Positions 33,234 to 41,720 of a DNA stretch of 64,000 bases are shown in pieces. The stretch's first letter is position 1; every line of letters begins with the position of its first letter. The notes beneath the pieces were generated by a model. That model did not search any database, was not told the origin of the DNA, and worked only from the letters and a program-made list of their open reading frames with translations. The translations under genes and the position numbers were made by a program. This stretch comes from Treponema sp. (GTDB lineage: Bacteria > Spirochaetota > Spirochaetia > Treponematales > Treponemataceae), in NCBI GenBank assembly GCA_022510905.1, contig JAFLSN010000005.1, positions 1-64,000 on the forward strand. The letters are read 5' to 3'.

Positions 33234-34676
33234 ATGTACAAAAAGCTTTTTTTACCATTTTTATGTATCGCACTTTTTTCAGCAAATGCGTTGCATGCGC
33301 AGGATTTTTTTGGAAAGTTTTATGAACTCACTCCAGAGGAAGAAGAACTGCTTGCGGCACAGGCTGCATCTGCAAGCGGAAACGCATCTCCCGAAGAAGC
33401 GATTATGGCATCAAGCAGCTCAATAGACTGGACCCGCGAAATTTTCAGCTCAAATGTATCGCTTGATGTGGTAAAAGCAAAAATCCCCATGCCAAGCGGA
33501 AAAACCTCTGCCATCAACCGCATACAGATGCAGCTTCCCGTACTGATAAAAGACCCGCTGCTTTCAATCTATGTTGATGACAGCCTAACGCTGAGCGACC
33601 TTGTTCTGCAAGGCACCGTTACTTTGGAAGAATTGACAAGAATAATCACGTCAAGCCATCAGAGCCCGGCGGTATTTTCAAACGGCGGTACAGTGCTGCA
33701 AACCCGGCAGTCCATACGGCTGCAAGACATCGGCTCGCTGATTGTGCGGCACCACATGCCATACACGCAAGAACAGCCAATAGAACGTATTGCCAGCCGT
33801 GAATACAGCGGCATTATCATTGACGCGAGAGGAAAGCTTCCCGTGCACGGTGAATTTATTACAAGCCAGGCCAAACCGTGCCTGTTCCCAAAAATCTACG
33901 ATGATCAGATGACACTGGTGTATGAGCGCAACATGGTTGACCCTGCCGTTGCCAAAAGCAAAGGAATCGTACTGTACGGCAGTGACCAACGCCCGCTTCA
34001 ATATAAGGAACGAGTAGGCAACGACCCTCTGTGGATTACCGCCAAAAAAATATACGGTGTAAACCGTGTTGACCCAGTTATTTCACACGATGATTTTTTG
34101 CGGATTGTGACAGTTCCTTCAAACCTTGCACTTCTGCAGCAAGGAAGAGTTGTGATTCTGCTGGATGAAGCGCAGCTTTCTTACGCAGTGAGCGCACCCG
34201 AACGTAACCGCCGCTATTATCTTGCCTACGAGCACATGCAAAAGTATCTGTATGAAAACAAAGTACCCGATGTGGTGCAGCTTGACACGCCGAACGGACT
34301 TAAACTGGTCATGCAGAACCTGCGGTTCATAGCGGACTCTGCCGAGCTTCTTCCAGAAGAACGCTCCCGGGTCAAGCAGATTGCGCAGTCTATAAAGGAA
34401 TTGAATCTTGACTTTGAGCACACCATTCTGGTTGAAGGCCACACCGCCGATGTCAACAAACCGAACGGGCAGCTTACACTTAGTGTTCAGCGTGCCGAAA
34501 CCATTGTAAATGCACTTGTTGCCGAAGGACTTGAGCGAAGTTTGTTTACCTACAAGGGGTACGGCGGCACCGTTCCTGTTGCAGACAACAGCACCTCTGA
34601 GGGCCGCGCACAGAACCGCCGCGTAGAAATAACGGTGGCTCCAAAAGCAAGCTTTACACAGCGCACGGCAAATTAA
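33234..34676 (+). CDS. OmpA-like peptidoglycan-associated protein
   Basis: 480 residues. Signal peptide KKLFLPFLCIALFSANALHA; a large N-terminal region without recognised motif; then an OmpA C-terminal domain at about 360-470 with VEGHTADVNKPNGQ, LSVQRAETIVNALVAEG, YGGTVPVADN and RAQNRRVEITV, the residues that bind the diaminoacid of peptidoglycan. It probably tethers the outer membrane to the cell wall. AAGGACAGG lies just upstream of the ATG, 37 bp after the transglycosylase stop. Confidence 0.88.
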   Translation: MYKKLFLPFLCIALFSANALHAQDFFGKFYELTPEEEELLAAQAASASGNASPEEAIMASSSSIDWTREIFSSNVSLDVVKAKIPMPSGKTSAINRIQMQLPVLIKDPLLSIYVDDSLTLSDLVLQGTVTLEELTRIITSSHQSPAVFSNGGTVLQTRQSIRLQDIGSLIVRHHMPYTQEQPIERIASREYSGIIIDARGKLPVHGEFITSQAKPCLFPKIYDDQMTLVYERNMVDPAVAKSKGIVLYGSDQRPLQYKERVGNDPLWITAKKIYGVNRVDPVISHDDFLRIVTVPSNLALLQQGRVVILLDEAQLSYAVSAPERNRRYYLAYEHMQKYLYENKVPDVVQLDTPNGLKLVMQNLRFIADSAELLPEERSRVKQIAQSIKELNLDFEHTILVEGHTADVNKPNGQLTLSVQRAETIVNALVAEGLERSLFTYKGYGGTVPVADNSTSEGRAQNRRVEITVAPKASFTQRTAN

Positions 34677-34749
34677 AAGCCCCGCAGACACTTCAACTCA
34701 GTTCTACCAAAAGCCTAAAAGCTGCGCCAGGTTGCGGGTCTATGCCCAT

Positions 34750-35592
34750 TCATTGTGTAAAATGCCCCATGACCAAATTGTATGCAACAGAACCAGGCAG
34801 TGGAAGCGGCGGAAGCCTGTCACGAAAAAACCAGCCGCCATCGTCCAATTCACTTTTTTGAAGGACCAGGATTCCGCTTTTGTATCTGGCGGTAAAAGCG
34901 AGCATAAGCTGGTCTGGAAACGGCCAAGCCTGACTTCCCACATAACGAATATCCTGCACGGTAATTCCGGTTTCTTCAAGCACTTCCCGGGCCACGCATT
35001 GTTCCGCACTTTCTCCATGTTCCACAAATCCCGCGATACAGCCAAAAAATTTGTTCGCGCGATTTTTGCTTTTCACGAGCAGAATCGCTCCGTCATCACG
35101 TTCAACCAGCACAATTATGGCAGGTTCTATACGCGGAAAATCAAGCCGTCCGCAGGAAGGGCACACTTTCGCGATTTCTTTCTCATGCACAACAAGCTCC
35201 GTTCCACACGCAGGGCAAAACCGGTACTGCTGGCGCAAGCGCAAAAAGCCATGCGCACGTGCGGCAAGATTACCCAGACTAGAAGAAATGCCTCCAGTTT
35301 GTTCCGAATCTGTTTTGCTGTCCCAAAAAAACTGACGCAGACTAACAACTTCACAGTCATCGGGGAGCACAGAATCCGTTTTTAAAATCATGGCTGAATA
35401 ATGCAGTTCCGTTTCAGAAAACCAGTCGGCGGCGCGGTGCTGTTCAATACAAGTGCGGAAAAACAATTCTGAAGGAAGCGACTGCAAGCCAAGCGGCAAA
35501 CTGTGAGGCCCGGGAGCAAGAAGCAGGTCATTTTCGTGGAACACAAACAGAAGCGGCTCAAACGATGCGGTGGGAGTGCTGATAAGTGCCAT
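34750..35592 (-). CDS. nudC: NAD(H) pyrophosphatase
   Basis: 280 residues. A zinc ribbon (FCPACGTE and CPSCGR) is followed by the Nudix box GFVEHGESAEQCVAREVLEE and by SQAWPFPDQLMLAF, a variant of the SQPWPFPxS signature diagnostic of NudC-type enzymes. It hydrolyses NADH and may remove NAD caps from RNA, established for E. coli NudC. The ATG at 35590-35592 is chosen because the promoter sits immediately before it; longer open frame upstream overlaps that promoter. Confidence 0.9.
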   Translation of the reverse strand: MALISTPTASFEPLLFVFHENDLLLAPGPHSLPLGLQSLPSELFFRTCIEQHRAADWFSETELHYSAMILKTDSVLPDDCEVVSLRQFFWDSKTDSEQTGGISSSLGNLAARAHGFLRLRQQYRFCPACGTELVVHEKEIAKVCPSCGRLDFPRIEPAIIVLVERDDGAILLVKSKNRANKFFGCIAGFVEHGESAEQCVAREVLEETGITVQDIRYVGSQAWPFPDQLMLAFTARYKSGILVLQKSELDDGGWFFRDRLPPLPLPGSVAYNLVMGHFTQ

Positions 35593-35598
35593 GCATAC

Positions 35599-35627
35599 AT
35601 TATATCCCCAAACATGCCGTTGTGCAA
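35599..35627 (-). promoter_or_regulatory. Promoter of nudC, leaderless type
   Basis: On the minus strand TTGCAC (35622-35627), a 17-bp spacer and consensus TATAAT (35599-35604), ending 6 bp before the ATG. Confidence 0.7.
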
Positions 35628-35672
35628 ATTTTTCATGGCAGCATCCATTGCCCATGCGCGCATTCAAACGGC

Positions 35673-35701
35673 TTGATTTCTTTGCCATGTTGTGTTACCG
35701 T
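35673..35701 (+). promoter_or_regulatory. Promoter of purE, leaderless type
   Basis: TTGATT (35673-35678), a 17-bp spacer ending in an extended -10 TGT, and TACCGT (35696-35701), ending 5 bp before the ATG at 35707. The -10 hexamer is weaker than in the other cases. Confidence 0.45.
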
Positions 35702-35706
35702 GAACC

Positions 35707-36207
35707 ATGAAAGTTGCCATCTTTTTAGGCTCAAAATCTGATGCCGACACAATGAAAAAAGCCGCCGATGTGCTCAATGAATTTGGAGTTGACTACAAGG
35801 CTTATGTTATTTCCGCCCACCGCGCAGGTGATGTGCTTGTAAAAACAATCAAAGAAGTTGAAGCCGCCGGCTGCGAAGTGATTGTAGCAGGAGCAGGGCT
35901 GAGTGCGGCGCTTCCCGGTGTGATTGCAAGCCGCACGGTGCTTCCCGTTATTGGCGTACCGCTCGAATGTATTTCTCCTGGAAAATCAAACGGTCTTGCC
36001 GGCATGGACGCACTGCTTTCCATTGTACAGATGCCACCCCAAATTCCTGTGGCAACAGTCGGAATTGGCAATGCAAAAAACGCTGCATACCTGGCGCTCG
36101 AAATTCTCGCAATAAAGCACAGTGACATAAAAGAGCGGCTTGTAGAATTCAGAAAGAAAATAACGGCAGATGCCAGTGCCGCTGGCGCAACTGGTTTTGA
36201 TTTGTAA
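35707..36207 (+). CDS. purE: N5-carboxyaminoimidazole ribonucleotide mutase
   Basis: 166 residues. It moves the carboxyl group of N5-CAIR to give CAIR in purine synthesis. The start VAIFLGSKSDADTM, the catalytic VISAHRAGDVL, VAGAGLSAALPGVIA and GMDALLSIVQMP are PurE signatures. The GAGLSAALPG and LPVIGVP segments look like class I (N5-CAIR mutase) enzymes. The expected partner PurK is not next to it. purF follows 50 bp later in the same direction. Confidence 0.93.
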   Translation: MKVAIFLGSKSDADTMKKAADVLNEFGVDYKAYVISAHRAGDVLVKTIKEVEAAGCEVIVAGAGLSAALPGVIASRTVLPVIGVPLECISPGKSNGLAGMDALLSIVQMPPQIPVATVGIGNAKNAAYLALEILAIKHSDIKERLVEFRKKITADASAAGATGFDL

Positions 36208-36210
36208 TAT

Positions 36211-36240
36211 TTGTTCTTTGTAGCAATTTTGAACTAATAC
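36211..36240 (+). promoter_or_regulatory. Possible internal promoter of purF
   Basis: TTGTTC (36211-36216), an 18-bp spacer and TAATAC (36235-36240). The purF ATG lies 17 bp further on, after an AGGA ribosome-binding site. Confidence 0.35.
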
Positions 36241-36257
36241 CTGTGCAGGAAAAAACA

Positions 36258-37766
36258 ATGCAGACTGGCTGTGAATACATGGTTGAAGATAAAGAAGACA
36301 AGCTGCGCGATGAATGTGGTGTAGTCGGCGTGTTCTTGAACGTGCGCAAAAACCATGAACATAAATCTGACAATGCCGAAACGCCCATAGCACCACAAAA
36401 AGCCGGTGCTGATTCCATGAGCTATGCAGCAGCGTCACAAGCCTATTATGCCCTGTACTGTCTGCAACACCGAGGACAAGACAGCGCGGGTATTGCTGTA
36501 AGCGACAGCGTTTCAATCAAGCTGCACAAAGACACGGGCACAATCGCCGAGGTTTTTAAAAAAGAACATCTTCAACAGCTTGCCGGCCACATCGCTTGCG
36601 GCCACGTGCGTTATGCCACGGCAGGGAACCAGTCGCCAGAAAACGCGCAGCCCATGGTGCAGACATCACGGCTAGGCGGCATTGCGGTAGCGCACAACGG
36701 TCAACTCATTAACTATGAGCAGCTGCGAGAAATGCTTGAAGAAACCGGCAGCACATTTCTTTCTTCAAGCGATACAGAAGTGATTGTAAAGCTGATAGCC
36801 AAGTCTTACAAAAAAGGACTGGAGAGGGCGCTCACCGACACCATCCAGATGATAAAAGGCTCATTTGCGCTCGTGGTGATGACTGAGAAAACGCTCATCG
36901 GTGCACGGGATCCAAACGGTATTCGTCCACTCTGCCTTGGCAAAGTTGAAGGCGGCTGGATGCTTGCAAGCGAAAGCTGCGCCATCGATGCTGTAAACGG
37001 AAGTTTTGTGCGTGACATTCAGCCTGGCGAAATCGTGATTATCAACGAAGACGGCGTGCTTTCATTTGAATTTGGAGAGCACACTACCAAACGTTCATGC
37101 ATTTTTGAATACGTTTATTTTGCGAGACCTGACAGTATCATCGATGGCATTTCGGTCACGCAGGCACGTGAACGCATGGGTGCCTGCCTTGCAAAAGAAA
37201 GTGGCGTTCCTGCCGATGTAATTATTGGGGTTCCTGACAGCGGCTTGGGCGCCGCATTGGGCTATGCACGTGCAACCGGAATTCCGTATGCAATCGGTAT
37301 TGTCAAAAACAAATACATCGGCCGCACTTTTATAGCTCCTACGCAAAAAGAACGGGAAAACATGGTATTCGTCAAGCTGAATGCGGTGCGTTCGGTAGTC
37401 AACGGAAAGCGCGTGGTTGTGATTGACGATTCAATCGTGCGCGGAACCACAAGTCGCCGCCTGGTGCAGATTTTGCGCCGTGCCGGTGCACGGGAAGTGC
37501 ATTTCCGCATTTCTTCGCCGCCAGTAAAATTCCCTTGCTATTTTGGCATCAACACGCCCACCCGTGGAGAACTCATCTCAAGCCAGCACAACGAAGCTGA
37601 AATCTGCACGGAAATCGGTGCCGACTCGCTTGCGTTCATTTCTGCCGAAGGAATGATGGAAGCTTGCCGTTCATGCAATCCTGAAGGCTACGGATTCTGC
37701 AAAGGCTGCTTTACCGGAGAATACCCAATGTCAGTTCCGGGAGAGTTGAATGGAAAACGTATGTAA
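36258..37766 (+). CDS. purF: Amidophosphoribosyltransferase
   Basis: 502 residues. It makes phosphoribosylamine from PRPP and glutamine, the first committed purine step. The nucleophilic Cys of the glutaminase domain is in DECGVVGVF, preceded by a short propeptide as in the Bacillus-type enzyme. HRGQDSAGIAV, CGHVRYATAG and SSSDTEVIVKLI follow. The PRPP loop is VVVIDDSIVRGTTS. C-terminal Cys residues (CRSCNPEGYGFCKGCF) match the iron-sulfur ligands of the Bacillus class. The ATG at 36258 follows AGGA; an ATG at 36279 would give a propeptide of Bacillus length (12 residues) but lacks a site. Confidence 0.95.
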   Translation: MQTGCEYMVEDKEDKLRDECGVVGVFLNVRKNHEHKSDNAETPIAPQKAGADSMSYAAASQAYYALYCLQHRGQDSAGIAVSDSVSIKLHKDTGTIAEVFKKEHLQQLAGHIACGHVRYATAGNQSPENAQPMVQTSRLGGIAVAHNGQLINYEQLREMLEETGSTFLSSSDTEVIVKLIAKSYKKGLERALTDTIQMIKGSFALVVMTEKTLIGARDPNGIRPLCLGKVEGGWMLASESCAIDAVNGSFVRDIQPGEIVIINEDGVLSFEFGEHTTKRSCIFEYVYFARPDSIIDGISVTQARERMGACLAKESGVPADVIIGVPDSGLGAALGYARATGIPYAIGIVKNKYIGRTFIAPTQKERENMVFVKLNAVRSVVNGKRVVVIDDSIVRGTTSRRLVQILRRAGAREVHFRISSPPVKFPCYFGINTPTRGELISSQHNEAEICTEIGADSLAFISAEGMMEACRSCNPEGYGFCKGCFTGEYPMSVPGELNGKRM

Positions 37767-37809
37767 ACAAAAGCTGAATTTCATCCAAGAAAATACCGAT
37801 ACATTTCAA

Positions 37810-39300
37810 ATGAAGTGCAGAATATTTTTTAAACGGTTTGCTTACGCTGCTTGGGTGATGTGCGCATTTTTTGAAGCGGCCCTGTATGTTTCATGCAGCC
37901 TGATTTCCAATTCAGAAAATAACTCGCAGACTTCCAATAAAGAAGATGCATCTGCCTGCACAGTCACCGTATTTTCCAGTGAGCATGATTTGGCTGATTG
38001 GAAACATTTATTCATTCCAGCTGACCAGTGCTCAAATGTGGTGGGTGGGGGTAGCATAGGTATTACTACAATTAAATCAAACACAATCCAAAACCCAGAA
38101 TACCTTAACATAAAGCTGTACAATGGCAACTGGGAGGCGTTAAGCAAAGGAACGGCACAGGGATGCACAATGCAGGGTGACCTGTTCATTCCTTATAACG
38201 TATGCGGGTCGTTCACTTACACGCTCACAGAAGCAGAAGCAAACCAAATTAGAGAAAACGGGCTTATTATCCAAGGTTATGGACTTTCCATAACGATGGT
38301 AACGTTCACCGCACCGGAGCTATCAGGCGATGGTTCTGACACAAATGGCAGCGGCACAAACAGCAAGCCAACAACGGCACCTGTTGGCACACCATACGAA
38401 CGGCACGGAGCCCTGCATGTAACAGGAGCCCACCTATACGACAGCAAGGGCAATGTAATGCAACTATACGGTATGTCAATCCACGGTCTTTCATGGTTTC
38501 CACAATATGTGGACAAACAAGGATTCAAAACCCTGCGCGATGAATGGAACACAAACTGTGTGCGCCTTGTGCTTTACCCGCGAGACTACAACGGCTACCT
38601 TACCGGCGGAAACAAGGGCGAGCTAATTCAGCTTGTAAAAACTGGCGTTCAATACGCAAGCGAACTAGGAATGTACGTATTGGTTGACTGGCACGTGCAC
38701 AACTACAATCCAAAGGAAACACAATCGGAAGCTATCGGATTTTTAGAAGAAGTGTCAAAAACATTCAGCCAATACGGAAACGTGCTGTATGAAATTTGCA
38801 ACGAACCCACAGGTGCACCGTGGGAAACTGAAATCAAACCATATGCGCAAGCCGTTATTCCAACTATAAGGAAAAATGCGCCAGATGCCGTGATTGTTGT
38901 TGGCACAAACACATGGTCGCAGGACATTGAAGGACCGATGGCATCGCCACTAGAATTTTCCAACGTGATGTACACATTCCATTTTTATGCAAACACACAC
39001 ACGGAAAGCTTCCGCAAGCGAGTAGAATCTGCGGTCGAAAAAGGACTTCCCGTGTTTGTTACAGAATTCGGCACATGCGATGCCTCGGGAAACGGCGGAT
39101 TCAATTCCAACGAAACTGAGCTGTGGTTCGCTCTGCTTAAAAAGCACTCAATAAGTCATCTGAACTGGAGTCTGTGCAACAAAGAAGAAACCGCAAGCGC
39201 CTTTATTACTTCCTGCACAAAAACATCAGACTGGTCCAGCGATGAACTTACAGACTCGGGCAAACTTGTTCTTGAACATTTTAAAACACTGAATCCTTAG
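37810..39300 (+). CDS. GH5-family glycanase lipoprotein (endoglucanase-like)
   Basis: 496 residues from this ATG. The hydrophobic leader ends ALYVSC, a lipoprotein-type site. Residues about 50-165 form a beta-rich module resembling a carbohydrate-binding domain (ACTVTVFSSEHDLADWKHLF, NIKLYNGNWEALSKG), then a Gly/Ser/Thr linker. The catalytic domain begins LHVTGAHLYDSKGN; acid/base Glu is in YEICNEPTG (near residue 331) and the nucleophile in VFVTEFGTCD (near 418), with LVDWHVHNYNP between, as in GH5 endo-beta-1,4-glucanases. The frame is open back to 37750, overlapping purF by 17 bp, but the signal sequence favours 37810. No other polysaccharide gene is nearby. Confidence 0.88.
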   Translation: MKCRIFFKRFAYAAWVMCAFFEAALYVSCSLISNSENNSQTSNKEDASACTVTVFSSEHDLADWKHLFIPADQCSNVVGGGSIGITTIKSNTIQNPEYLNIKLYNGNWEALSKGTAQGCTMQGDLFIPYNVCGSFTYTLTEAEANQIRENGLIIQGYGLSITMVTFTAPELSGDGSDTNGSGTNSKPTTAPVGTPYERHGALHVTGAHLYDSKGNVMQLYGMSIHGLSWFPQYVDKQGFKTLRDEWNTNCVRLVLYPRDYNGYLTGGNKGELIQLVKTGVQYASELGMYVLVDWHVHNYNPKETQSEAIGFLEEVSKTFSQYGNVLYEICNEPTGAPWETEIKPYAQAVIPTIRKNAPDAVIVVGTNTWSQDIEGPMASPLEFSNVMYTFHFYANTHTESFRKRVESAVEKGLPVFVTEFGTCDASGNGGFNSNETELWFALLKKHSISHLNWSLCNKEETASAFITSCTKTSDWSSDELTDSGKLVLEHFKTLNP

Positions 39301-39317
39301 CACAATTTTGGGCAGCT

Positions 39318-39800
39318 CTAAATGCCAGGGGGGATTTCGTGCTGCAACGTGTGATAATACAGGCAGATTGTTTCAAAATGGCTGTATTTCATGCGAAATC
39401 CTTCGGGAACTGTGTCCATCTGCACCAATCCGAGACGCTCATATAAATGCCGTGTATGCATATTTGTCGCAACCGCCGGGTTCAAACTGCAACAGCTTGA
39501 ACCCGGTGGCTTGGGCAAGGCAGTCCAATACAAGCGGCGTTCCGATGTGCAATCCCCTGCGTCCAGAGGCAACTGCATAACTTTCGTTTGCACTGTGGCC
39601 GCAGCGTACAACATTATTCGGATGCAAGATGTAAAGTTCCGTCCGTATCCACGGCAACTGCGCTGTGTGTCTGTGCGGCAAAAAAATCCGCACTGTTTTT
39701 TTACCAAGCACTTCCTCTTGACGAAAAGCAACGCCTTCCAGCACAACTCCGCTCCAAATTCCGATCAGCACACCAAAGACGCAAAGGCGGGTATGGTTTT
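39318..39800 (-). pseudogene. GNAT-family acetyltransferase pseudogene
   Basis: Pieces in different minus-strand frames join into one acetyltransferase: DFFAAQTHSAVAVDTDGT, then ILHPNNVVRCGHSANESYAV with RRGLHIGTPLVLDCLAQATG, then NPAVATNMHTRHLYERLGLV and VPEGFRMK. One shift is pinned to an extra base at 39483, restoring LLQFNPAVAT; a second lies near 39630-39650. The acetyl-CoA loop (ASGRRGLHIG) also departs from the usual Arg/Gln-x-x-Gly-x-Gly/Ala. A GNAT-type enzyme lost by at least two frameshifts is the simplest reading. Confidence 0.75.
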
Positions 39801-39822
39801 TCTGAGACTCGCTCCTTGGGTA

Positions 39823-39945
39823 AAAAACTCTTGAAATATTTTTTAGGCTGTGTTCAAGGTATTGCAGCAAGGGATACAAACCCTTCATCTCACATTACTT
39901 GCAGCAAGGCTTCAAGCCATAGGCCGACTTCGCAGAACTGTATGA
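39823..39945. repeat. Dispersed intergenic repeat, copy B (most complete)
   Basis: 39830-39857 is identical to 17917-17944. The right part (39902-39945: GGCTTCAAGCC, a GGCCGACTT segment, GCAGAA and TATG) resembles blocks at about 18183-18225 and 45657-45705. It lies at the degraded 5' end of the GNAT pseudogene. No flanking target duplication was noticed. Confidence 0.5.
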
Positions 39946-40092
39946 ATCTTTTTTGCACGAATCAAGATACGTTTTCTGTACAACTTCTTGATTAAGAGAC
40001 AACAAATCATCGCTGCGTGGTTGTTTCTCCATTCGCATTCCTTCAAGAGGAGCACAAATGAAGAGGAGGTGCAAACGTTGAACTTGCCAGCC
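39946..40092. other. Intergenic, no gene recognised
   Basis: Between the repeat and the Arg-rich ORF I see no ribosome-binding site, promoter or hairpin that I can defend, only possible remnant coding sequence continuing from the ORF at 40093-40422 in another frame. Confidence 0.4.
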
Positions 40093-40422
40093 TCATTTTG
40101 GCAAAGCTCCCCCGCGCCCGTGCCTTGCCCTCAAGCAGGAACCCATCAATCGCATGTTCGCCGATTTCCTGCTTCGCTTCACGGATGCTCTTGCTTGGAT
40201 ATTGCCATGTGCAGTAAGTTGTAGCAGCGGTTCACGGGGTTGCAGCTCGTTCCGCAGATAGCGGCCGTATGCGGGGCCGCCCTGGTCGTTTTTTGGAGCA
40301 TAAAAATCTTGTTCCTTTTTTATATCGCAACTCTTTGTTTTATCACTGGAAAACCCTGCTCCAGATAATTTAACCAGCCAAGGATCTAATTTTATTGCAC
40401 TGCATTTTTTCGTTGCCTTCAT
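40093..40422 (-). CDS. Hypothetical ORF, possibly a frameshifted remnant
   Basis: 109 codons starting MKATKKCSAIKLDPWLVKLS and protein-like through YAPKNDQGGPAYGRYLRNEL. The last 40 codons become Arg-rich, as out-of-frame translation often does, while the alternative frame there reads SIREAKQEIGEHAIDGFLLE and EGKARARGSFAKM, which looks more like real protein. I therefore suspect a frameshift near 40215. A TTGTAA, 17 bp, TTTAGA pair ends 8 bp before the ATG. Family unknown. Confidence 0.35.
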   Translation of the reverse strand: MKATKKCSAIKLDPWLVKLSGAGFSSDKTKSCDIKKEQDFYAPKNDQGGPAYGRYLRNELQPREPLLQLTAHGNIQARASVKRSRKSANMRLMGSCLRARHGRGGALPK

Positions 40423-40470
40423 AATCTTTGTCTAAAAAGATAACATGCTGACTTTACAACGTACAGATTG

Positions 40471-40499
40471 TGGCTTTTTCTTTTTGAATACGCTATAAT
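40471..40499 (+). promoter_or_regulatory. Promoter of pyrF, leaderless type
   Basis: Consensus TATAAT (40494-40499) ends 6 bp before the ATG at 40506. The -35 at 17 bp is TGGCTT, only a partial match, so the -10 carries most of the case. Confidence 0.5.
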
Positions 40500-40505
40500 T
40501 TTACC

Positions 40506-41429
40506 ATGAAACATGCAATGGAACTTCTTCAGGAAGCGGCTGTAAAAAACGGTCCGCTCTGCGTAGGACTGGACACAGCGCCATCGTACATTCCGGATGC
40601 CGTGCTCAAAGATTATAAAAGTCCGGCGGAAGCTGTGCTGGCATACAACACACAAATCATTTCCAGAATCGCTGCCGAAAAAACCGCATGCTGCTGCAAG
40701 ATTCAGATTGCCTATTACGAAGCCATGGGCATCGAAGGTCTTATTGTTTATGCAAAAACCATTCAGGCTGTACATAATGCAGGTTTGATTGCCATAAGCG
40801 ATATAAAACGCGGCGACATTGCAGACACCGCAAAAGCCTATGCCCATGCACATTTTTCAGGTGAATTTGAAACTGACATCATCACAGTGAATCCCTACAT
40901 GGGTTTTGACACGCTCGCTCCGTTTACCGAATACTGCAAGCCAAACGCAACAAAAACGGGCAAAGGCATGTTCGTGCTGCTACGCACATCAAATCCCGGC
41001 ATGGTTGACATTGAGCAGCAGGAATTAAAAAACGGCAGACGTGTGCTCGATACAGTTGGAGCTGAGCTGGAACGGCTCAACGCTCAGTTCAAATTGTTAT
41101 ACCCGGAACAATCTTGTTCACCAGTGGGTGCGGTTGTTGGCTGCACAGAAGAAAATGATGCAAAAGCACTCCGCGCAGAATATCCAGACCTGTTTTTTTT
41201 GATTCCAGGCTACGGGGCCCAGGGCGGTGCAGCCCGCATCGCGGCGACATTGCTCCAAAATGCTGGAGGCACCGTCAATTCTTCACGCGGAATTTTATGT
41301 GCATGGAAAAAAATCCCGGAGCTTGCCGAAAAAGCCCAGTCAGGCAACATCACGATGGCAGACATTGCAGACGCGGCAGGCAGCGCTTCGGCATCAGCAA
41401 AAAGAGAATTGCTTTGCGCAAAAAAATAG
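40506..41429 (+). CDS. pyrF: Orotidine 5'-phosphate decarboxylase (type 2)
   Basis: 307 residues, the longer type 2 form. It converts OMP to UMP. The start GPLCVGLDTAPSYIP, the catalytic Asp/Lys stretch SDIKRGDIADTAKAYA, TVNPYMGFDTLAPF and the phosphate-binding PGYGAQGG are diagnostic. No ribosome-binding site precedes the ATG. A strong terminator follows at 41480. Confidence 0.95.
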   Translation: MKHAMELLQEAAVKNGPLCVGLDTAPSYIPDAVLKDYKSPAEAVLAYNTQIISRIAAEKTACCCKIQIAYYEAMGIEGLIVYAKTIQAVHNAGLIAISDIKRGDIADTAKAYAHAHFSGEFETDIITVNPYMGFDTLAPFTEYCKPNATKTGKGMFVLLRTSNPGMVDIEQQELKNGRRVLDTVGAELERLNAQFKLLYPEQSCSPVGAVVGCTEENDAKALRAEYPDLFFLIPGYGAQGGAARIAATLLQNAGGTVNSSRGILCAWKKIPELAEKAQSGNITMADIADAAGSASASAKRELLCAKK

Positions 41430-41479
41430 AAGCAAGTCCTAGACATAATCTCTTTTTTTATGATATTATCTGTAATTGC

Positions 41480-41526
41480 AAAGGCGCAGCACTTGTGTAC
41501 ACGTTTACAAGTTCTGCGCTTTTTTT
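41480..41526 (+). terminator. Intrinsic terminator after pyrF
   Basis: GCGCAG (41484-41489) pairs with CTGCGC (41514-41519), extended inward by ACTTGT/ACAAGT after a one-base mismatch on each side, and is followed by seven T residues. Confidence 0.85.
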
Positions 41527-41607
41527 GTCAGTATTATCCTATAACAACCACCAGGGATTTTTAGGATTGCAGGATAAAGTCACACAAAGAACATGGCTTT
41601 TATCTCA

Positions 41608-41623
41608 GCAAGGTTTGCCTTGC
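41608..41623 (+). other. Hairpin in the leader of the alanine/glycine symporter gene
   Basis: GCAAGG and CCTTGC form a perfect 6-bp stem around a TTTG loop, about 100 bp before the start codon. The leader lacks the conserved core of a glycine riboswitch, which is often found before such genes. Role unknown. Confidence 0.35.
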
Positions 41624-41720
41624 AAGCTTGCATGTCAACTGCACCCCACCGCTTTGTTGCGAAGTTGCAGAAAATTCAGCAGAAAGCTGGGAATTTCTTT
41701 TTGATTTTATTGGAGGTAAC

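Noticed and set aside
41527..41720. Glycine riboswitch upstream of the AGCS symporter
   Set aside because: The conserved core segments and paired aptamer layout are not visible in the leader.
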